Source: Fimenecus sp045593555
GTDB lineage: Bacteria; Bacillota; Clostridia; Oscillospirales; Acutalibacteraceae
Assembly (NCBI GenBank): GCA_045593555.1
Contig: JAZNWU010000037.1
Coordinates: forward strand, 124,001 to 188,000
Reading direction: 5' to 3'
DNA length: 64,000 nucleotides
Of this stretch, positions 53,207-63,023 are shown one piece after another. Every line of letters begins with the position of its first letter. Position 1 is the stretch's first letter. Under the pieces are notes generated by a model that made no database searches, was not told where the DNA came from, and saw only the letters and a program-made list of their open reading frames with translations. The translations under genes and the position numbers were made by a program.

Positions 53207-54634
53207 ATGAAACTTTCTTCACTTCTAAAGGGTGTGAAAACACAGGATGTGTATGAAGAAAGGGAAGTTGAAAGGGTAACGGATAAGGATAATGAAAATT
53301 CAAAAAATTCTTTGTTTGTATGTGTCAATGGTAATCGTTGCGACGGACATTCACTTGCAAAGAAGGCAATTGAAAACGGTGCAACAGCAGTTGTGACGGA
53401 TAGAAATTTATCCTTACCACAACAGATAATCGTTGAAGATACTAGAAAAGCACTTGCACAGATTTCTGCAAATTTTTATGGTAATCCATCAAAAAAACTT
53501 AAAATAATCGGTGTGACAGGTACTAATGGAAAAACATCCACTTGCTTTTTCATAAAAGAAATACTGGGTTCAATGGGTGTTAAATGTGGAATAATCGGTA
53601 CTATAAAAAATGGGTGGGAAAATGATGAAACAGAAGCAGTTCTCACAACTCCTGAGCCGATGGAATTACACAGATTGTTTTATGAAATGGTAAATTCAGG
53701 CTGTGAATACTGCGTTATGGAAGTATCTTCACAAGCGTTAAGTCAGAAACGAGTTTATGGGATTGATTTCTGTGCATCAGCAATTACAAATATAACGCCT
53801 GAACATCTCGATTATCACGGATGTATGGAAGATTATATAAATGCAAAAATGGAATTATTTGATGCCTCCGATTTTGCATGTGTCAATATTGACGATGAGA
53901 ACATTTCAAATAATCTTAATAACATAAAATGTAAAAAGATTACATATTCGACAATATCAGATAAGGCAGATTACACTGCAAAAAATATCTTATGTAACGA
54001 AAATGGTATAAAATACGAATTTGTAGGTATGGAATGCATCGAAAGAATACAATGTCCGCTTCACGGAAGATTTACAGTTTATAACACTTTATGTGTGATT
54101 TCTTTGCTGTTGAATCTTGGGTTCAGTATTGAGAGTATTTCAAAAGCAGTTGAAAGACTGAACTCTGTTAAAGGTAGAGGAGAAATTGTTCCCATACCAA
54201 AGAATTATACTGTAATGATTGATTATGCACATACACCCGATGGACTAAAAAACATCCTGTCTTCTGTGAGAGATATAACAAAGGGCAGAATAATTCTTGT
54301 TTTTGGTTGCGGTGGTGACAGAGATAAATCAAAACGAGCTGAAATGGGAAGAATTGCAGGAGAATTATCCAATTATGCAGTTGTGACAAGTGATAATCCT
54401 CGTACGGAAAATCCATTGCTGATTATGAATGACATTCTTTGTGGAATGGAAAAATCAAAATCAAAAATTGCAGTTATAGAAAATCGTCGTCAGGCAATAG
54501 AATTTGCACTTTCAAAGGCAAGAAAAGGTGATACTGTTGTTCTTGCAGGAAAAGGTCACGAAATGTATCAGATTATCGGTGAAGAAAAAATACCGTTTGA
54601 TGAGCGAGAAATAATTAAGGAATATTTTAAGTAG
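53207..54634 (+). CDS. murE: UDP-MurNAc-tripeptide synthetase, meso-DAP type
   Basis: A 475-residue Mur ligase adding the third stem residue. ATP P-loop VTGTNGKTSTCFF, then TTPEPMELHRLF, MEVSSQALSQKRV and DYAHTPDGL. The amino-acid-selecting motif reads DNPRTENP; DNPR is the meso-diaminopimelate signature (lysine enzymes differ), so the wall is predicted to be DAP-type. This matters for interpreting the three fem genes. GAGGTA precedes the ATG. Confidence 0.94.
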   Translation: MKLSSLLKGVKTQDVYEEREVERVTDKDNENSKNSLFVCVNGNRCDGHSLAKKAIENGATAVVTDRNLSLPQQIIVEDTRKALAQISANFYGNPSKKLKIIGVTGTNGKTSTCFFIKEILGSMGVKCGIIGTIKNGWENDETEAVLTTPEPMELHRLFYEMVNSGCEYCVMEVSSQALSQKRVYGIDFCASAITNITPEHLDYHGCMEDYINAKMELFDASDFACVNIDDENISNNLNNIKCKKITYSTISDKADYTAKNILCNENGIKYEFVGMECIERIQCPLHGRFTVYNTLCVISLLLNLGFSIESISKAVERLNSVKGRGEIVPIPKNYTVMIDYAHTPDGLKNILSSVRDITKGRIILVFGCGGDRDKSKRAEMGRIAGELSNYAVVTSDNPRTENPLLIMNDILCGMEKSKSKIAVIENRRQAIEFALSKARKGDTVVLAGKGHEMYQIIGEEKIPFDEREIIKEYFK

Positions 54635-54649
54635 TTTCAGGAGAAAATA

Positions 54650-56011
54650 ATGAACTTAAAGGTAACAGAAATTGCAAAGGCATTAGGAACAAATATTGAT
54701 TCTGAAAATATAATAAATCGTGTGTCTATTGACAGTCGTGATGTGGATGCTAACACTCTCTTTTTTGCAATTAAGGGTGAACGCTTTGACGGTCACGATT
54801 TCGTGAAAGACGTTGCAGAAAAAGGTGTTGGTGCAGTTGTCTGTCACAAACAGGTTGAATGTTTTGCCCCTGTGATTTATGTGGACGACACAAAGGATGC
54901 ACTTCTTGACTTTGCAAGTTATTACAGAAGTTTAATTAAAGATTTGACGGTAATCGGACTTACTGGTAGTGTTGGTAAAACTACCACAAAAGAAATGGTT
55001 GCTTGTGTAATGGAACAAAAAGGTGAAACTCTTAAGACAGAAGGGAATTTCAATAATGAAATTGGTGTTCCAAAAACTCTTTTCAGACTTTCTGATACAA
55101 CAAAAAATGCTGTAATTGAAATGGGTATGGATGGTTTTGGACAGATTTCCGTTCTTGCAAAATGTGCAAAGCCTGACTGTGCGATTATCACCAATGTTGG
55201 TGTTTCACATATTGAAAATCTTGGCTCAAGAGAAGGCATTTTAAAGGCAAAACTTGAAATGCTTGACGGACTGAAAAAAGGCTCATCACTTTTCCTTAAC
55301 GGTGATAACGATATGCTTTCAACCGTTAAAAATGATGATTATAACATTGTTTTCTTTGGTATTGAAAATAAAAACTGCGATATTTTGGCAGAGGATATAA
55401 AAGGAATCGGTCTTTCAACAGAATTTGTCGCTGTGAAAGGCGATATAAGGCAAAAAATCACAATTCCAACCGTTGGTATTCACAATGTTTATGACGCATT
55501 ATCTGCTTTTGCAGTAGGGCTTGAATACGGAATTTTACCTGAAGATATTGCAAAGGGACTCGAGAATTATGCTCCATCAGGGATGCGACAGAAAATTCGT
55601 GAAGTGAACGGACTTACAGTAATCGAAGATTGCTATAATGCAAGTCCCGATTCGCAAAAAGCGGGTCTTAATTCACTCTGTAAAATTGCAAAGGACAGAA
55701 AAATTGCCGTTTTAGGTGATATGCTCGAACTTGGAACTTACAGCGAAATTGCTCACAGAACAGTAGGTGAGTATGCAGCAGAATGCAGTGTTGATATACT
55801 TTTTACCTTTGGTGAAGAATCAAAATATATGGCTGAAAGTGCGAAAAAATCAGGGTTAGAAAAGGTTTTCGCATTTACAGATAAAACAGAACTTACAAAT
55901 GCTCTTTTAAGTGAAATAAAAGTTGGCGACACACTTCTTTTCAAGGCGAGTCGTGGAATGAAGCTTGAAGAGGTTTTTGAAAAAATATATGAACAGTGGG
56001 ATGTTAAATAA
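54650..56011 (+). CDS. murF: UDP-MurNAc-tripeptide:D-Ala-D-Ala ligase
   Basis: A 453-residue Mur ligase that completes the UDP-MurNAc-pentapeptide. The P-loop is GLTGSVGKTTTKEM, then EGNFNNEIGVPKTL, EMGMDGFGQI and EDCYNASPDS, the last specific to MurF. Sixteen bases after murE, twelve before mraY. Length and domain order are normal. Confidence 0.95.
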   Translation: MNLKVTEIAKALGTNIDSENIINRVSIDSRDVDANTLFFAIKGERFDGHDFVKDVAEKGVGAVVCHKQVECFAPVIYVDDTKDALLDFASYYRSLIKDLTVIGLTGSVGKTTTKEMVACVMEQKGETLKTEGNFNNEIGVPKTLFRLSDTTKNAVIEMGMDGFGQISVLAKCAKPDCAIITNVGVSHIENLGSREGILKAKLEMLDGLKKGSSLFLNGDNDMLSTVKNDDYNIVFFGIENKNCDILAEDIKGIGLSTEFVAVKGDIRQKITIPTVGIHNVYDALSAFAVGLEYGILPEDIAKGLENYAPSGMRQKIREVNGLTVIEDCYNASPDSQKAGLNSLCKIAKDRKIAVLGDMLELGTYSEIAHRTVGEYAAECSVDILFTFGEESKYMAESAKKSGLEKVFAFTDKTELTNALLSEIKVGDTLLFKASRGMKLEEVFEKIYEQWDVK

Positions 56012-56023
56012 GGAGTTGTTCTT

Positions 56024-57055
56024 ATGAATATTTATGTAGCATTAGGTGCAACAGCAGTTTTAAGCTTTTTAATTGCATTTTTATTGGGCTTTGTGCTCAT
56101 TCCTTGGCTTAGAAAATTAAAATTCGGTCAGACTATTCTTGATATAGGTCCTGCATGGCACAAGTCAAAGCAGGGAACACCTGTAATGGGTGGCATTATG
56201 TTCATTGTCAGTACAATTGTTTCAGTTGCTTGTGTGCTTCTCACAGACCATCTTATGGGTGGCAATCTTTTCTCAAGTGAACATATTATGCCTGATACAT
56301 TAAAGGTTAAGCTCGTAGCAGGTGTAATCCTTGCAGTTGGTCTTGGTCTTGTAGGCTTTGCTGATGACTATATCAAGGTTGTTAAAAAGAGAAACTTAGG
56401 TCTTACAGAAATTCAGAAAACTATCCCACAGGTAATTTTGATAATTGGTTATCTTATTGCACTTTATATGAACGGACTTACCTATATGAATATTCCTTTC
56501 GTTGGTGCAGTTGACCTTAAATGGTTCTTCTGGATTTTTGGTATCTGTGTAATTTACGGTGCAGTTAATGCAGTAAACTTCACAGACGGTGTTGACGGTC
56601 TTTGTGCAAGCGTTACATCAGTTACTGCAATTGCATTCTGCATCGCAGCGCTTATGACAAAATTCTTTGGTATCAGCATTTTAGCCTCTGGTCTTGCAGG
56701 TGGTTGCTTGGGATACCTTATCTGGAACTACTATCCGTCAAAGGTTATGATGGGTGACACAGGTTCAATGTTCCTTGGTGGTATGGTTGTAGCACTTGCT
56801 TATGCAATTGACTGTCCTATTATTCTTGTGCTTTTCGGTATTATATATGTTATTGAAGCACTTTCAGATGTTATTCAGATTGGTTATTTCAAAATTACTC
56901 ACGGTAAGAGAATTTTCAAAATGGCTCCTATTCATCATCACTTTGAGATGTGTGGATGGAAAGAACGAAAAATCGTAACAGTATTTACTCTTGTAAATAT
57001 GATTGGTTGTGCAGTAGGACTTGCACTTTATTGGTACGGAATAGTAAATAAATAA
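56024..57055 (+). CDS. mraY: Phospho-MurNAc-pentapeptide translocase
   Basis: A 343-residue integral membrane enzyme with about ten helices that makes lipid I from UDP-MurNAc-pentapeptide and undecaprenyl phosphate. Catalytic and signature segments are HKSKQGTPVMGGIMF, VGFADDYIKV (Asp pair), NAVNFTDGVDGL, GDTGSMFLGG and MAPIHHHFEM. AAGGAG precedes the ATG. Normally murD lies next, but here ftsW follows 32 bases later. Confidence 0.96.
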   Translation: MNIYVALGATAVLSFLIAFLLGFVLIPWLRKLKFGQTILDIGPAWHKSKQGTPVMGGIMFIVSTIVSVACVLLTDHLMGGNLFSSEHIMPDTLKVKLVAGVILAVGLGLVGFADDYIKVVKKRNLGLTEIQKTIPQVILIIGYLIALYMNGLTYMNIPFVGAVDLKWFFWIFGICVIYGAVNAVNFTDGVDGLCASVTSVTAIAFCIAALMTKFFGISILASGLAGGCLGYLIWNYYPSKVMMGDTGSMFLGGMVVALAYAIDCPIILVLFGIIYVIEALSDVIQIGYFKITHGKRIFKMAPIHHHFEMCGWKERKIVTVFTLVNMIGCAVGLALYWYGIVNK

Positions 57056-57087
57056 TTTTGATATAAATTTCAACAGGTGGTGAGAAA

Positions 57088-58323
57088 ATGGCAACAAGGA
57101 CAAGAAAATCAAAAAAGAAAAACTCCATATTTAATGCCTTTTTTGCACAAGGCTCAATGGATATTCCTTTTCTTATAATCTTGATGACTATTGTAACTAT
57201 TGGTCTTGTAATGCTGTTTTCCGCCAGCTATACTTACAGCTATTATAATCGTGGAAGTAGTACACAGATTTTTTCAAGACAACTTATTTATGCTGTTATC
57301 GGAATCGTGCTTATGTTCGCAATATCAAAAATAAGATATGAATACTTCAGACTTGTTGCATTAATCGGTGTTCCTGTATCGTTGATATTACTTTTAGTTG
57401 TTTTGATTCTTCCCGATAGTGTTCAACCAGGATTTTATCGTTGGATAGACTTGGGCTTTATCACTTTCCAACCGTCAGAAATTGCAAAAATCGGTCTTAT
57501 TATGATTCTTGCATTTTTACTTGAAAGAAATTATAAAGGTGTAACAGGAAAAATACCAAGTGAAATGACTCTTTGCAGAAAACTTGGTGAAATGACAAAC
57601 GGCAGAGTAATGGTTTACAAGTCATTCACAAGTGTAATCTGTTACGGACTGTTGATTCTTCTTTTTGCAGGTCTTGTTTACCTTGAAAATCACGTTTCAG
57701 GTACAATTCTTATGTTGGCTCTTGGCGTAACTGTCCTTTGGCTCGGTGAGGTAAGAGGCAGATGGTTTGCAGTCGGTACAGTTGTTGTGATAATTGCAGC
57801 TATCGTGCTTATCGCAAACCCAAAAATACTTGAAGAATATGCAGGTGAACGAATCGTTGCCTGGCTTGATAAAGATTATTCACCTATGGGTGCTCGTTGG
57901 CAGACAAACAATTCCCTTTATGCTATCGGTTCAGGTGGCTTTTTGGGAACAGGACTCGGTCAGTCTAAGCAAAAACACCTTTATGTTTCTGAACCACAGA
58001 ATGACTTTATTTTCTCAATTGTTTGTGAAGAATTAGGCTTTGTCGGTGCAACGGCAATCATTCTCCTTTTTGCTTTACTCGTTTACAGAGGAATTAAAAT
58101 CGGTATGAATGCAAAAGACCGTTTTGGTGCATTACTCGCAATGGGTATCGTTTTCCAGATTGGTATTCAGGTGGCTCTTAATATCGGTGTTGTATCCGAC
58201 TTACTTCCAAATACAGGTATTTCTCTTCCATTCTTCTCAGCAGGTGGTACATCTCTCGTAATTCTGCTGTGTGAAATGGGCATTGTGCTCTCGATTTCGA
58301 GAAGTGCCAGAAAAAAGGAGTGA
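57088..58323 (+). CDS. ftsW: Cell division protein FtsW (SEDS glycosyltransferase)
   Basis: A 411-residue SEDS-family membrane protein that polymerises lipid II at the septum together with the class B PBP. About ten helices. Conserved stretches are GLVMLFSAS, WIDLGFITFQPSEIAKIGLI (catalytic-site region), FSIVCEELGFVGA and NTGISLPFFSAGGTSLV. The N-terminal 25 residues are very basic. Overlaps the ribosome site of murG; RodA would be the alternative, but the dcw position favours FtsW. Confidence 0.93.
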   Translation: MATRTRKSKKKNSIFNAFFAQGSMDIPFLIILMTIVTIGLVMLFSASYTYSYYNRGSSTQIFSRQLIYAVIGIVLMFAISKIRYEYFRLVALIGVPVSLILLLVVLILPDSVQPGFYRWIDLGFITFQPSEIAKIGLIMILAFLLERNYKGVTGKIPSEMTLCRKLGEMTNGRVMVYKSFTSVICYGLLILLFAGLVYLENHVSGTILMLALGVTVLWLGEVRGRWFAVGTVVVIIAAIVLIANPKILEEYAGERIVAWLDKDYSPMGARWQTNNSLYAIGSGGFLGTGLGQSKQKHLYVSEPQNDFIFSIVCEELGFVGATAIILLFALLVYRGIKIGMNAKDRFGALLAMGIVFQIGIQVALNIGVVSDLLPNTGISLPFFSAGGTSLVILLCEMGIVLSISRSARKKE

Positions 58324-58328
58324 TTAGT

Positions 58329-59441
58329 GTGAGAGTTATGTTCGTTGCCGGTGGCACAGGTGGACATATTAATCCTGCAGTTGCTGTGGCAAATGAAATT
58401 AAAAGACTTGACCCATCTTCCGAGATTCTCTTTGTGGGAACAGAAGGAAGAATGGAAACACAGATTGTTCCAAAAGCAGGATTCCCTATTAAAACAGTTA
58501 AAATGAATGGCCTTTCCCGAAAAATGACTATTAATGGATTGGCTGAAAATATAAAAACGGTTGCTCTTACTTTGAAGGCTGGTTCAACTGCAAAGAAAAT
58601 TATTGAAGATTTCAAACCTGACATTGTAGTTGGTTTTGGTGGATATGTAACGGGACCGGTTCTTCGCACAGCCGTTAAAATGGGCATAAAAACTGCAATT
58701 CATGAACAAAATGCTTTTCCGGGAGTTGCAAATAAGGCTCTTGCGAAAAAAGTTGATAAAGTAATGCTTACATCTGCAGATGCTCAAAAGCATATGAGTT
58801 GCAAAAATCCTCCTGTTGTGACAGGACTTCCGGTAAGACGAGAAATAATAAAGGCTGACCGTGATTTTTCCCGTGCAATGTTAGGCCTTAACAATAAAGA
58901 TATGCTTGTCCTTTCAATGGGTGGCTCATTAGGAGCAGATGCTATCAACAATGCAGTTGTTGATATGCTTGATATACTTAAAGACGAAAAAGATATCTGT
59001 TTCTTACATTCAACAGGTAAATTCGGCTTGTGGGTTGAGGATAAGCTTAAAGAAAAAAATATACCTTTCGGCAAAGGTACAAATATAGAAATTCGTCAGT
59101 ATATCGACAATATGGATATCTGTCTTTCGGCTTGTGACCTTGTAATCAGCCGTGCAGGAGCTTCTTCAATTTCTGAAATTCAGGCACTTAAAAAGCCGTC
59201 AATTCTTATTCCGTCACCAAATGTTGCGGAAAATCATCAATTCCATAATGCAATGGCACTTGCAAAAGATGGCGGTGCTGTTCTCATTGAAGAAAAAGAC
59301 CTTGACGGACAGTATCTTGCACAGAAAATTCTTGAATTGAAAAAAGATAAATCAAAACTTCATGAAATATCTGAAAATTCAGGTAAAGATGCAAAACTCA
59401 ACGCACTTTCCGAAATTTGCAGAATAATTACTTCTTTATAG
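58329..59441 (+). CDS. murG: Lipid II synthase, UDP-GlcNAc transferase
   Basis: A 370-residue peripheral membrane glycosyltransferase (GT28) adding GlcNAc to lipid I. MFVAGGTGGHINPAVAVA is the first G-loop. IVVGFGGYVTGPVL, HEQNAFPGVANK, SMGGSLGADAIN and SRAGASSISEI with the nucleotide-binding Glu follow. GTG 58329 is the best start, eight bases after AAAAGGAG; the frame extends to GTG 58320 overlapping the ribosome site. Confidence 0.94.
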   Translation: MRVMFVAGGTGGHINPAVAVANEIKRLDPSSEILFVGTEGRMETQIVPKAGFPIKTVKMNGLSRKMTINGLAENIKTVALTLKAGSTAKKIIEDFKPDIVVGFGGYVTGPVLRTAVKMGIKTAIHEQNAFPGVANKALAKKVDKVMLTSADAQKHMSCKNPPVVTGLPVRREIIKADRDFSRAMLGLNNKDMLVLSMGGSLGADAINNAVVDMLDILKDEKDICFLHSTGKFGLWVEDKLKEKNIPFGKGTNIEIRQYIDNMDICLSACDLVISRAGASSISEIQALKKPSILIPSPNVAENHQFHNAMALAKDGGAVLIEEKDLDGQYLAQKILELKKDKSKLHEISENSGKDAKLNALSEICRIITSL

Positions 59442-59513
59442 TCAAATAGCAAATTTTCCACAAACTGCATAGTATATGATGCAATGATTTATGCTATAAA
59501 GGGCGTGTGAAAA

Positions 59514-60794
59514 TTGAATAAGATAATTGTTGAAGGTGGCAAAAAACTGAATGGAGAAATCTCTGTTCAGGGTGCTAAAAACAGTGTTTTGCCAATTCTT
59601 GTAGCAACACTTCTCATTAATGGAGTTTCCGTTATACATAATTGTCCTAAACTCTCAGATGTTGATGCAACAATTAAAATACTTCGTTACCTTGGTTGTA
59701 CAGTTACCCGTGAAGACCATACTGTAACTGTGGACTCGTCAACAATGAATCGTCAGGATGTTCCTGATAACCTGATGAGAGAAATGCGTTCGTCAATAGT
59801 TTTTCTCGGTGGAATAATCGGCAGAATGGGAAAAGCAGTTTTATCCACACCCGGAGGTTGTGAGATAGGACTTCGACCTATTGATTTGCATCTTTCTGCT
59901 ATGGAGCAATTCGGTGCAAAAGTTACAACTGAAAATGGATTCATAGTCTGTTCAGCAGAAGAAAAAGGACTTTGCGGTACTCGTATTGTCTTGTCATTTC
60001 CCAGTGTAGGGGCTACAGAAAATATAATTCTTGCTTCGACCCTGGCAAAAGGTACAACTGTGATTTCAAATGCTGCACGTGAACCTGAAATCAGCGATTT
60101 AGCAGATTTTCTCAATAGTTGTGGTGCAAAAATTTACGGAGCAGGTGATTCGACAATTGTCGTTGAAGGAGTTTCCCGTCTTCATTCTGCAGAGCATACA
60201 ATAATCCCCGACAGAATTGTGGCGGCAACTTATCTGATTGCAGGAGCTATGACCGGTGGTAAAGTCAGCCTTAAAGAAGTTATACCATCTCATCTGGGAC
60301 CAATAATCCAACCACTTCGTGAGTCGGGTTGCCTTGTTTTTGTGAAAGGAAGAAATGTAACACTTTCTTCACCGAAACAGTTAAAAAGAATAAAAATGAT
60401 ACGCACAATGCCTCATCCGGGTTTTCCTACAGATGTTCAGGCACAAATGATGGCATTGACCACAATAGCTGATGGCACAAGCGTATTTATAGAAAATATA
60501 TTTGAAAGTCGATTTAAGCATATCGGTGAACTTTTACGATTTGGTGCGAAAATTCATGCTGAAGGCAGAATGGCTGTTGTTGAGGGAGTTAAAACTCTCA
60601 GTGGTGCAACTGTAAAAGCCACAGACCTTCGTGGTGGTTCTGCCATGATTCTTGCAGGACTTTCAGCAAATGGTACAACGGAAATATCTGAAATTCATCA
60701 TATTGACAGAGGATATGAAGAGCCTGAAAAAGTACTTGAATTATTAGGTGCGGATGTAAAAAGGGTGAAAGTAAATGAAGAACACACAACATAA
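59514..60794 (+). CDS. murA: UDP-N-acetylglucosamine 1-carboxyvinyltransferase
   Basis: Catalyses the first committed step of peptidoglycan synthesis, enolpyruvyl transfer to UDP-GlcNAc. The 426-residue protein has GAKNSVLPILVATLL, SSIVFLGGIIGRMGKAVLS and the active loop TPGGCEIGLRPIDLH. The Cys attacked by fosfomycin is present, so the enzyme is predicted sensitive. FPTDVQAQMMAL and LRGGSAMILAGLSA lie in the C-terminal half. It begins with TTG 59514 behind AAAGGG. murA within dcw, in the place where murC or murB often lies, is a lineage feature. Overlaps ftsQ by 20 bases. Confidence 0.94.
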   Translation: MNKIIVEGGKKLNGEISVQGAKNSVLPILVATLLINGVSVIHNCPKLSDVDATIKILRYLGCTVTREDHTVTVDSSTMNRQDVPDNLMREMRSSIVFLGGIIGRMGKAVLSTPGGCEIGLRPIDLHLSAMEQFGAKVTTENGFIVCSAEEKGLCGTRIVLSFPSVGATENIILASTLAKGTTVISNAAREPEISDLADFLNSCGAKIYGAGDSTIVVEGVSRLHSAEHTIIPDRIVAATYLIAGAMTGGKVSLKEVIPSHLGPIIQPLRESGCLVFVKGRNVTLSSPKQLKRIKMIRTMPHPGFPTDVQAQMMALTTIADGTSVFIENIFESRFKHIGELLRFGAKIHAEGRMAVVEGVKTLSGATVKATDLRGGSAMILAGLSANGTTEISEIHHIDRGYEEPEKVLELLGADVKRVKVNEEHTT

Positions 60795-61737
60795 TAATTC
60801 CGGCCATCAGGGTCAGCTCTCAAATAATGAGCGTATTATCAACCGTACTAATCAACGCAGACAGAAAAATCGAAGAAAGAAAATAATTATACGTACTTTG
60901 ATAGGTATTATTTTCCTTTGTGTCGGTGTTATTCTGGCATTAACTTTATTTTTTAACATAAACAAAATCGTCATTTCAGGCGATAAAGTTTATTCAGATA
61001 AGGAAATTGTAGATGCATCAGGAGTTAATATGGGTGATAATCTTATTTTCCTTTCAAAAACAGCTCTAAATGAAGAAATATCATCAGAATTAGCTTATGT
61101 TGGTTCGGTAAAAATCAAACGACGCCTTCCATCAACACTTGAAATTATCGTAACAAAAACAGATGCCTATATGGCAGTTGCATCTGATGGATATTACATC
61201 CTGCTTGATAAAAACGGGAAGGTGCTTGAAAAAGACCTTGAAACGGTAGGCGAAAATATAGTTCTTGCAAATTTAGGCGGAATCAGTTCAATTGAAGTGG
61301 GCGAAACTATTGTTTTAAAAGAAGAGAAAGTTTTTGCAAAGCTTAACGATGTACTCACAGAATGTGAAAATGTTGGTATAACTGAAATATCAACTATTGA
61401 TTTGTCAGATATATACAACATAAAACTCGTTTATCAGGGAAGAATAACACTTGAATTAGGTGAAACTGATAAGGATAATCTCAACTCAAAATTAGCTTTA
61501 GGCAAAGCAGCTATTGAAAGACAGGATGAAGAAAATAATCTTTATCGTGGAACAATAAATCTGACGGTTGACGGTAAGGGATACTGGTCAGAAGAAGTGT
61601 CAACAACAGAACCTGTAACAGAAGAACCGACAACAGAAACACCTGTTGAAAATGGTGACAATACAAGCGAAGAATCAACAACAGGTGAAGAAGATACAAC
61701 AGTAAATCAAGAAGGAACATCTGTTGCAAGTGAGTAA
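60775..61737 (+). CDS. ftsQ: Cell division protein FtsQ/DivIB
   Basis: A 320-residue bitopic protein: basic cytoplasmic N-terminus (about 40 residues, RRQKNRRKKII), one membrane helix (LIGIIFLCVGVILALTLFF), POTRA domain starting NKIVISGDKVYSDKEIVDASGV, then the FtsQ beta domain. The last about 45 residues are almost only Thr, Glu, Ser and Pro (TTEPVTEEPTTETP...), a disordered, presumably outside-facing tail. Partner of FtsL and DivIC in activating FtsWI. The start lies inside the end of murA. Confidence 0.88.
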   Translation: MKNTQHNNSGHQGQLSNNERIINRTNQRRQKNRRKKIIIRTLIGIIFLCVGVILALTLFFNINKIVISGDKVYSDKEIVDASGVNMGDNLIFLSKTALNEEISSELAYVGSVKIKRRLPSTLEIIVTKTDAYMAVASDGYYILLDKNGKVLEKDLETVGENIVLANLGGISSIEVGETIVLKEEKVFAKLNDVLTECENVGITEISTIDLSDIYNIKLVYQGRITLELGETDKDNLNSKLALGKAAIERQDEENNLYRGTINLTVDGKGYWSEEVSTTEPVTEEPTTETPVENGDNTSEESTTGEEDTTVNQEGTSVASE

Positions 61738-61803
61738 ATCGTAAAAAAGTGTTAAAAAACTGTAAAAATTCGAAAAAAAGTAAAAAAATATATACAATAT
61801 ATA

Positions 61804-61832
61804 TTGCAATTATTTTTTAATAGTGTTAAAAT
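61804..61832 (+). promoter_or_regulatory. Separate promoter for ftsZ
   Basis: TTGCAA, 17-bp spacer, TAAAAT in the 186-base gap upstream of ftsZ, giving a leader of about 85 bases. Allows extra ftsZ expression independent of the cluster. Confidence 0.65.
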
Positions 61833-61923
61833 AACTTATATTAGAGTGGTGTGTTTTGTTTAGAACTATCCGTTCTTATAAGTAATAAATAAGTGTGAAA
61901 ATATACATAGGAGGATGTTAAAA

Positions 61924-63006
61924 ATGGCATTCGAAATTGATAATCAGTATCAGGACATCGCAAACATTAAAGTTATCGGCGTTGGTGGCGGCGGCGGAAA
62001 CGCAGTTGACCGTATGGCAAAGGCTGGCGTATCAGGTGTTGAACTTATTGCTATCAACACTGACCAGCAGGCTCTTAACCGTTCACTTGCTAACTCAACT
62101 CTCGCAATCGGTCAGAAGGTGACTGCAGGTCGTGGCGCAGGTGCAAAGCCTGAAATCGGCCAGAAGTCTGCTGAAGAAAGCCGTGACGCTATCGTTGAAA
62201 AGCTCGACGGTGCTCAGATGGTATTCGTTACAGCTGGTATGGGTGGCGGAACAGGTACAGGTGCTGCTCCTATTATTGCTGAAATCGCAAAGGACAGAGG
62301 AATCCTTACAGTTGGTATCGTTACAAAGCCTTTCGCATTTGAAGGTAGTCACAGAATGAAACAGGCTGAAGCAGGTATTGCTGAACTTGCACAGCATGTT
62401 GACTCACTTATCGTTATCCCTAATGAAAGACTTAAGTATGTTTCAGAACAGAAGATTACATTCGCTAACGCGTTCAGCATTGCTGACGATGTTCTCCGTC
62501 AGGGTGTAAACTCTGTTACAGACCTTATTACAATGCCTGCATTCATCAACCTTGACTTTGCTGACGTTACATCAGTAATGAAGGATGCTGGTCACGCTCA
62601 CATGGGTATCGGTCGTGCAAGTGGTAAGGATAAGGCTGAACAGGCTGCTAATGCTGCTATTTCAAGCCCACTTCTTGAAACAACAATCACAGGTGCTAAG
62701 GGTGTTATCATCAGCATTACTGCATCTGCTGACATCACTCTTGAAGATGTTGATACAGCAGCAGGTATTGTTCGTGCACAGGCTGACGAAGATGCAAACA
62801 TCATCTTCGGTGTTGCTTTTGATGAAAAGCTTGACGACGAAATGATTGTTACTGTTATTGCAACAGGTTTTGGTCTTGATGCAAACGGCGTTGCAAAGAA
62901 ACCTCTTTACAACGGTGCTATGGATGATATCAGCTCAAATAGCGGTAACTTTGGTGCTGACGATGATATGGGCGATATTCTCGACCTTTTCAAGAGCAGA
63001 AAGTAA
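61924..63006 (+). CDS. ftsZ: Cell division GTPase FtsZ
   Basis: A 360-residue tubulin-like GTPase that forms the Z ring. VIGVGGGGGNAVDRM, INTDQQAL, the tubulin signature GMGGGTGTGAAP, and NFxFADV-like NLDFADVTSVM (catalytic T7 loop) are all present. The linker is very short and the C-terminal peptide reads GDILDLFKSRK, unlike the usual DIPxFLRxR. The start is ATG 61924, nine bases after GGAGG; ATG 61915 is directly on that site. Codon choice is visibly more biased than in neighbours, in line with high expression. No ftsA precedes it. Confidence 0.96.
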   Translation: MAFEIDNQYQDIANIKVIGVGGGGGNAVDRMAKAGVSGVELIAINTDQQALNRSLANSTLAIGQKVTAGRGAGAKPEIGQKSAEESRDAIVEKLDGAQMVFVTAGMGGGTGTGAAPIIAEIAKDRGILTVGIVTKPFAFEGSHRMKQAEAGIAELAQHVDSLIVIPNERLKYVSEQKITFANAFSIADDVLRQGVNSVTDLITMPAFINLDFADVTSVMKDAGHAHMGIGRASGKDKAEQAANAAISSPLLETTITGAKGVIISITASADITLEDVDTAAGIVRAQADEDANIIFGVAFDEKLDDEMIVTVIATGFGLDANGVAKKPLYNGAMDDISSNSGNFGADDDMGDILDLFKSRK

Positions 63007-63023
63007 TTTATAAATAAAATCAG

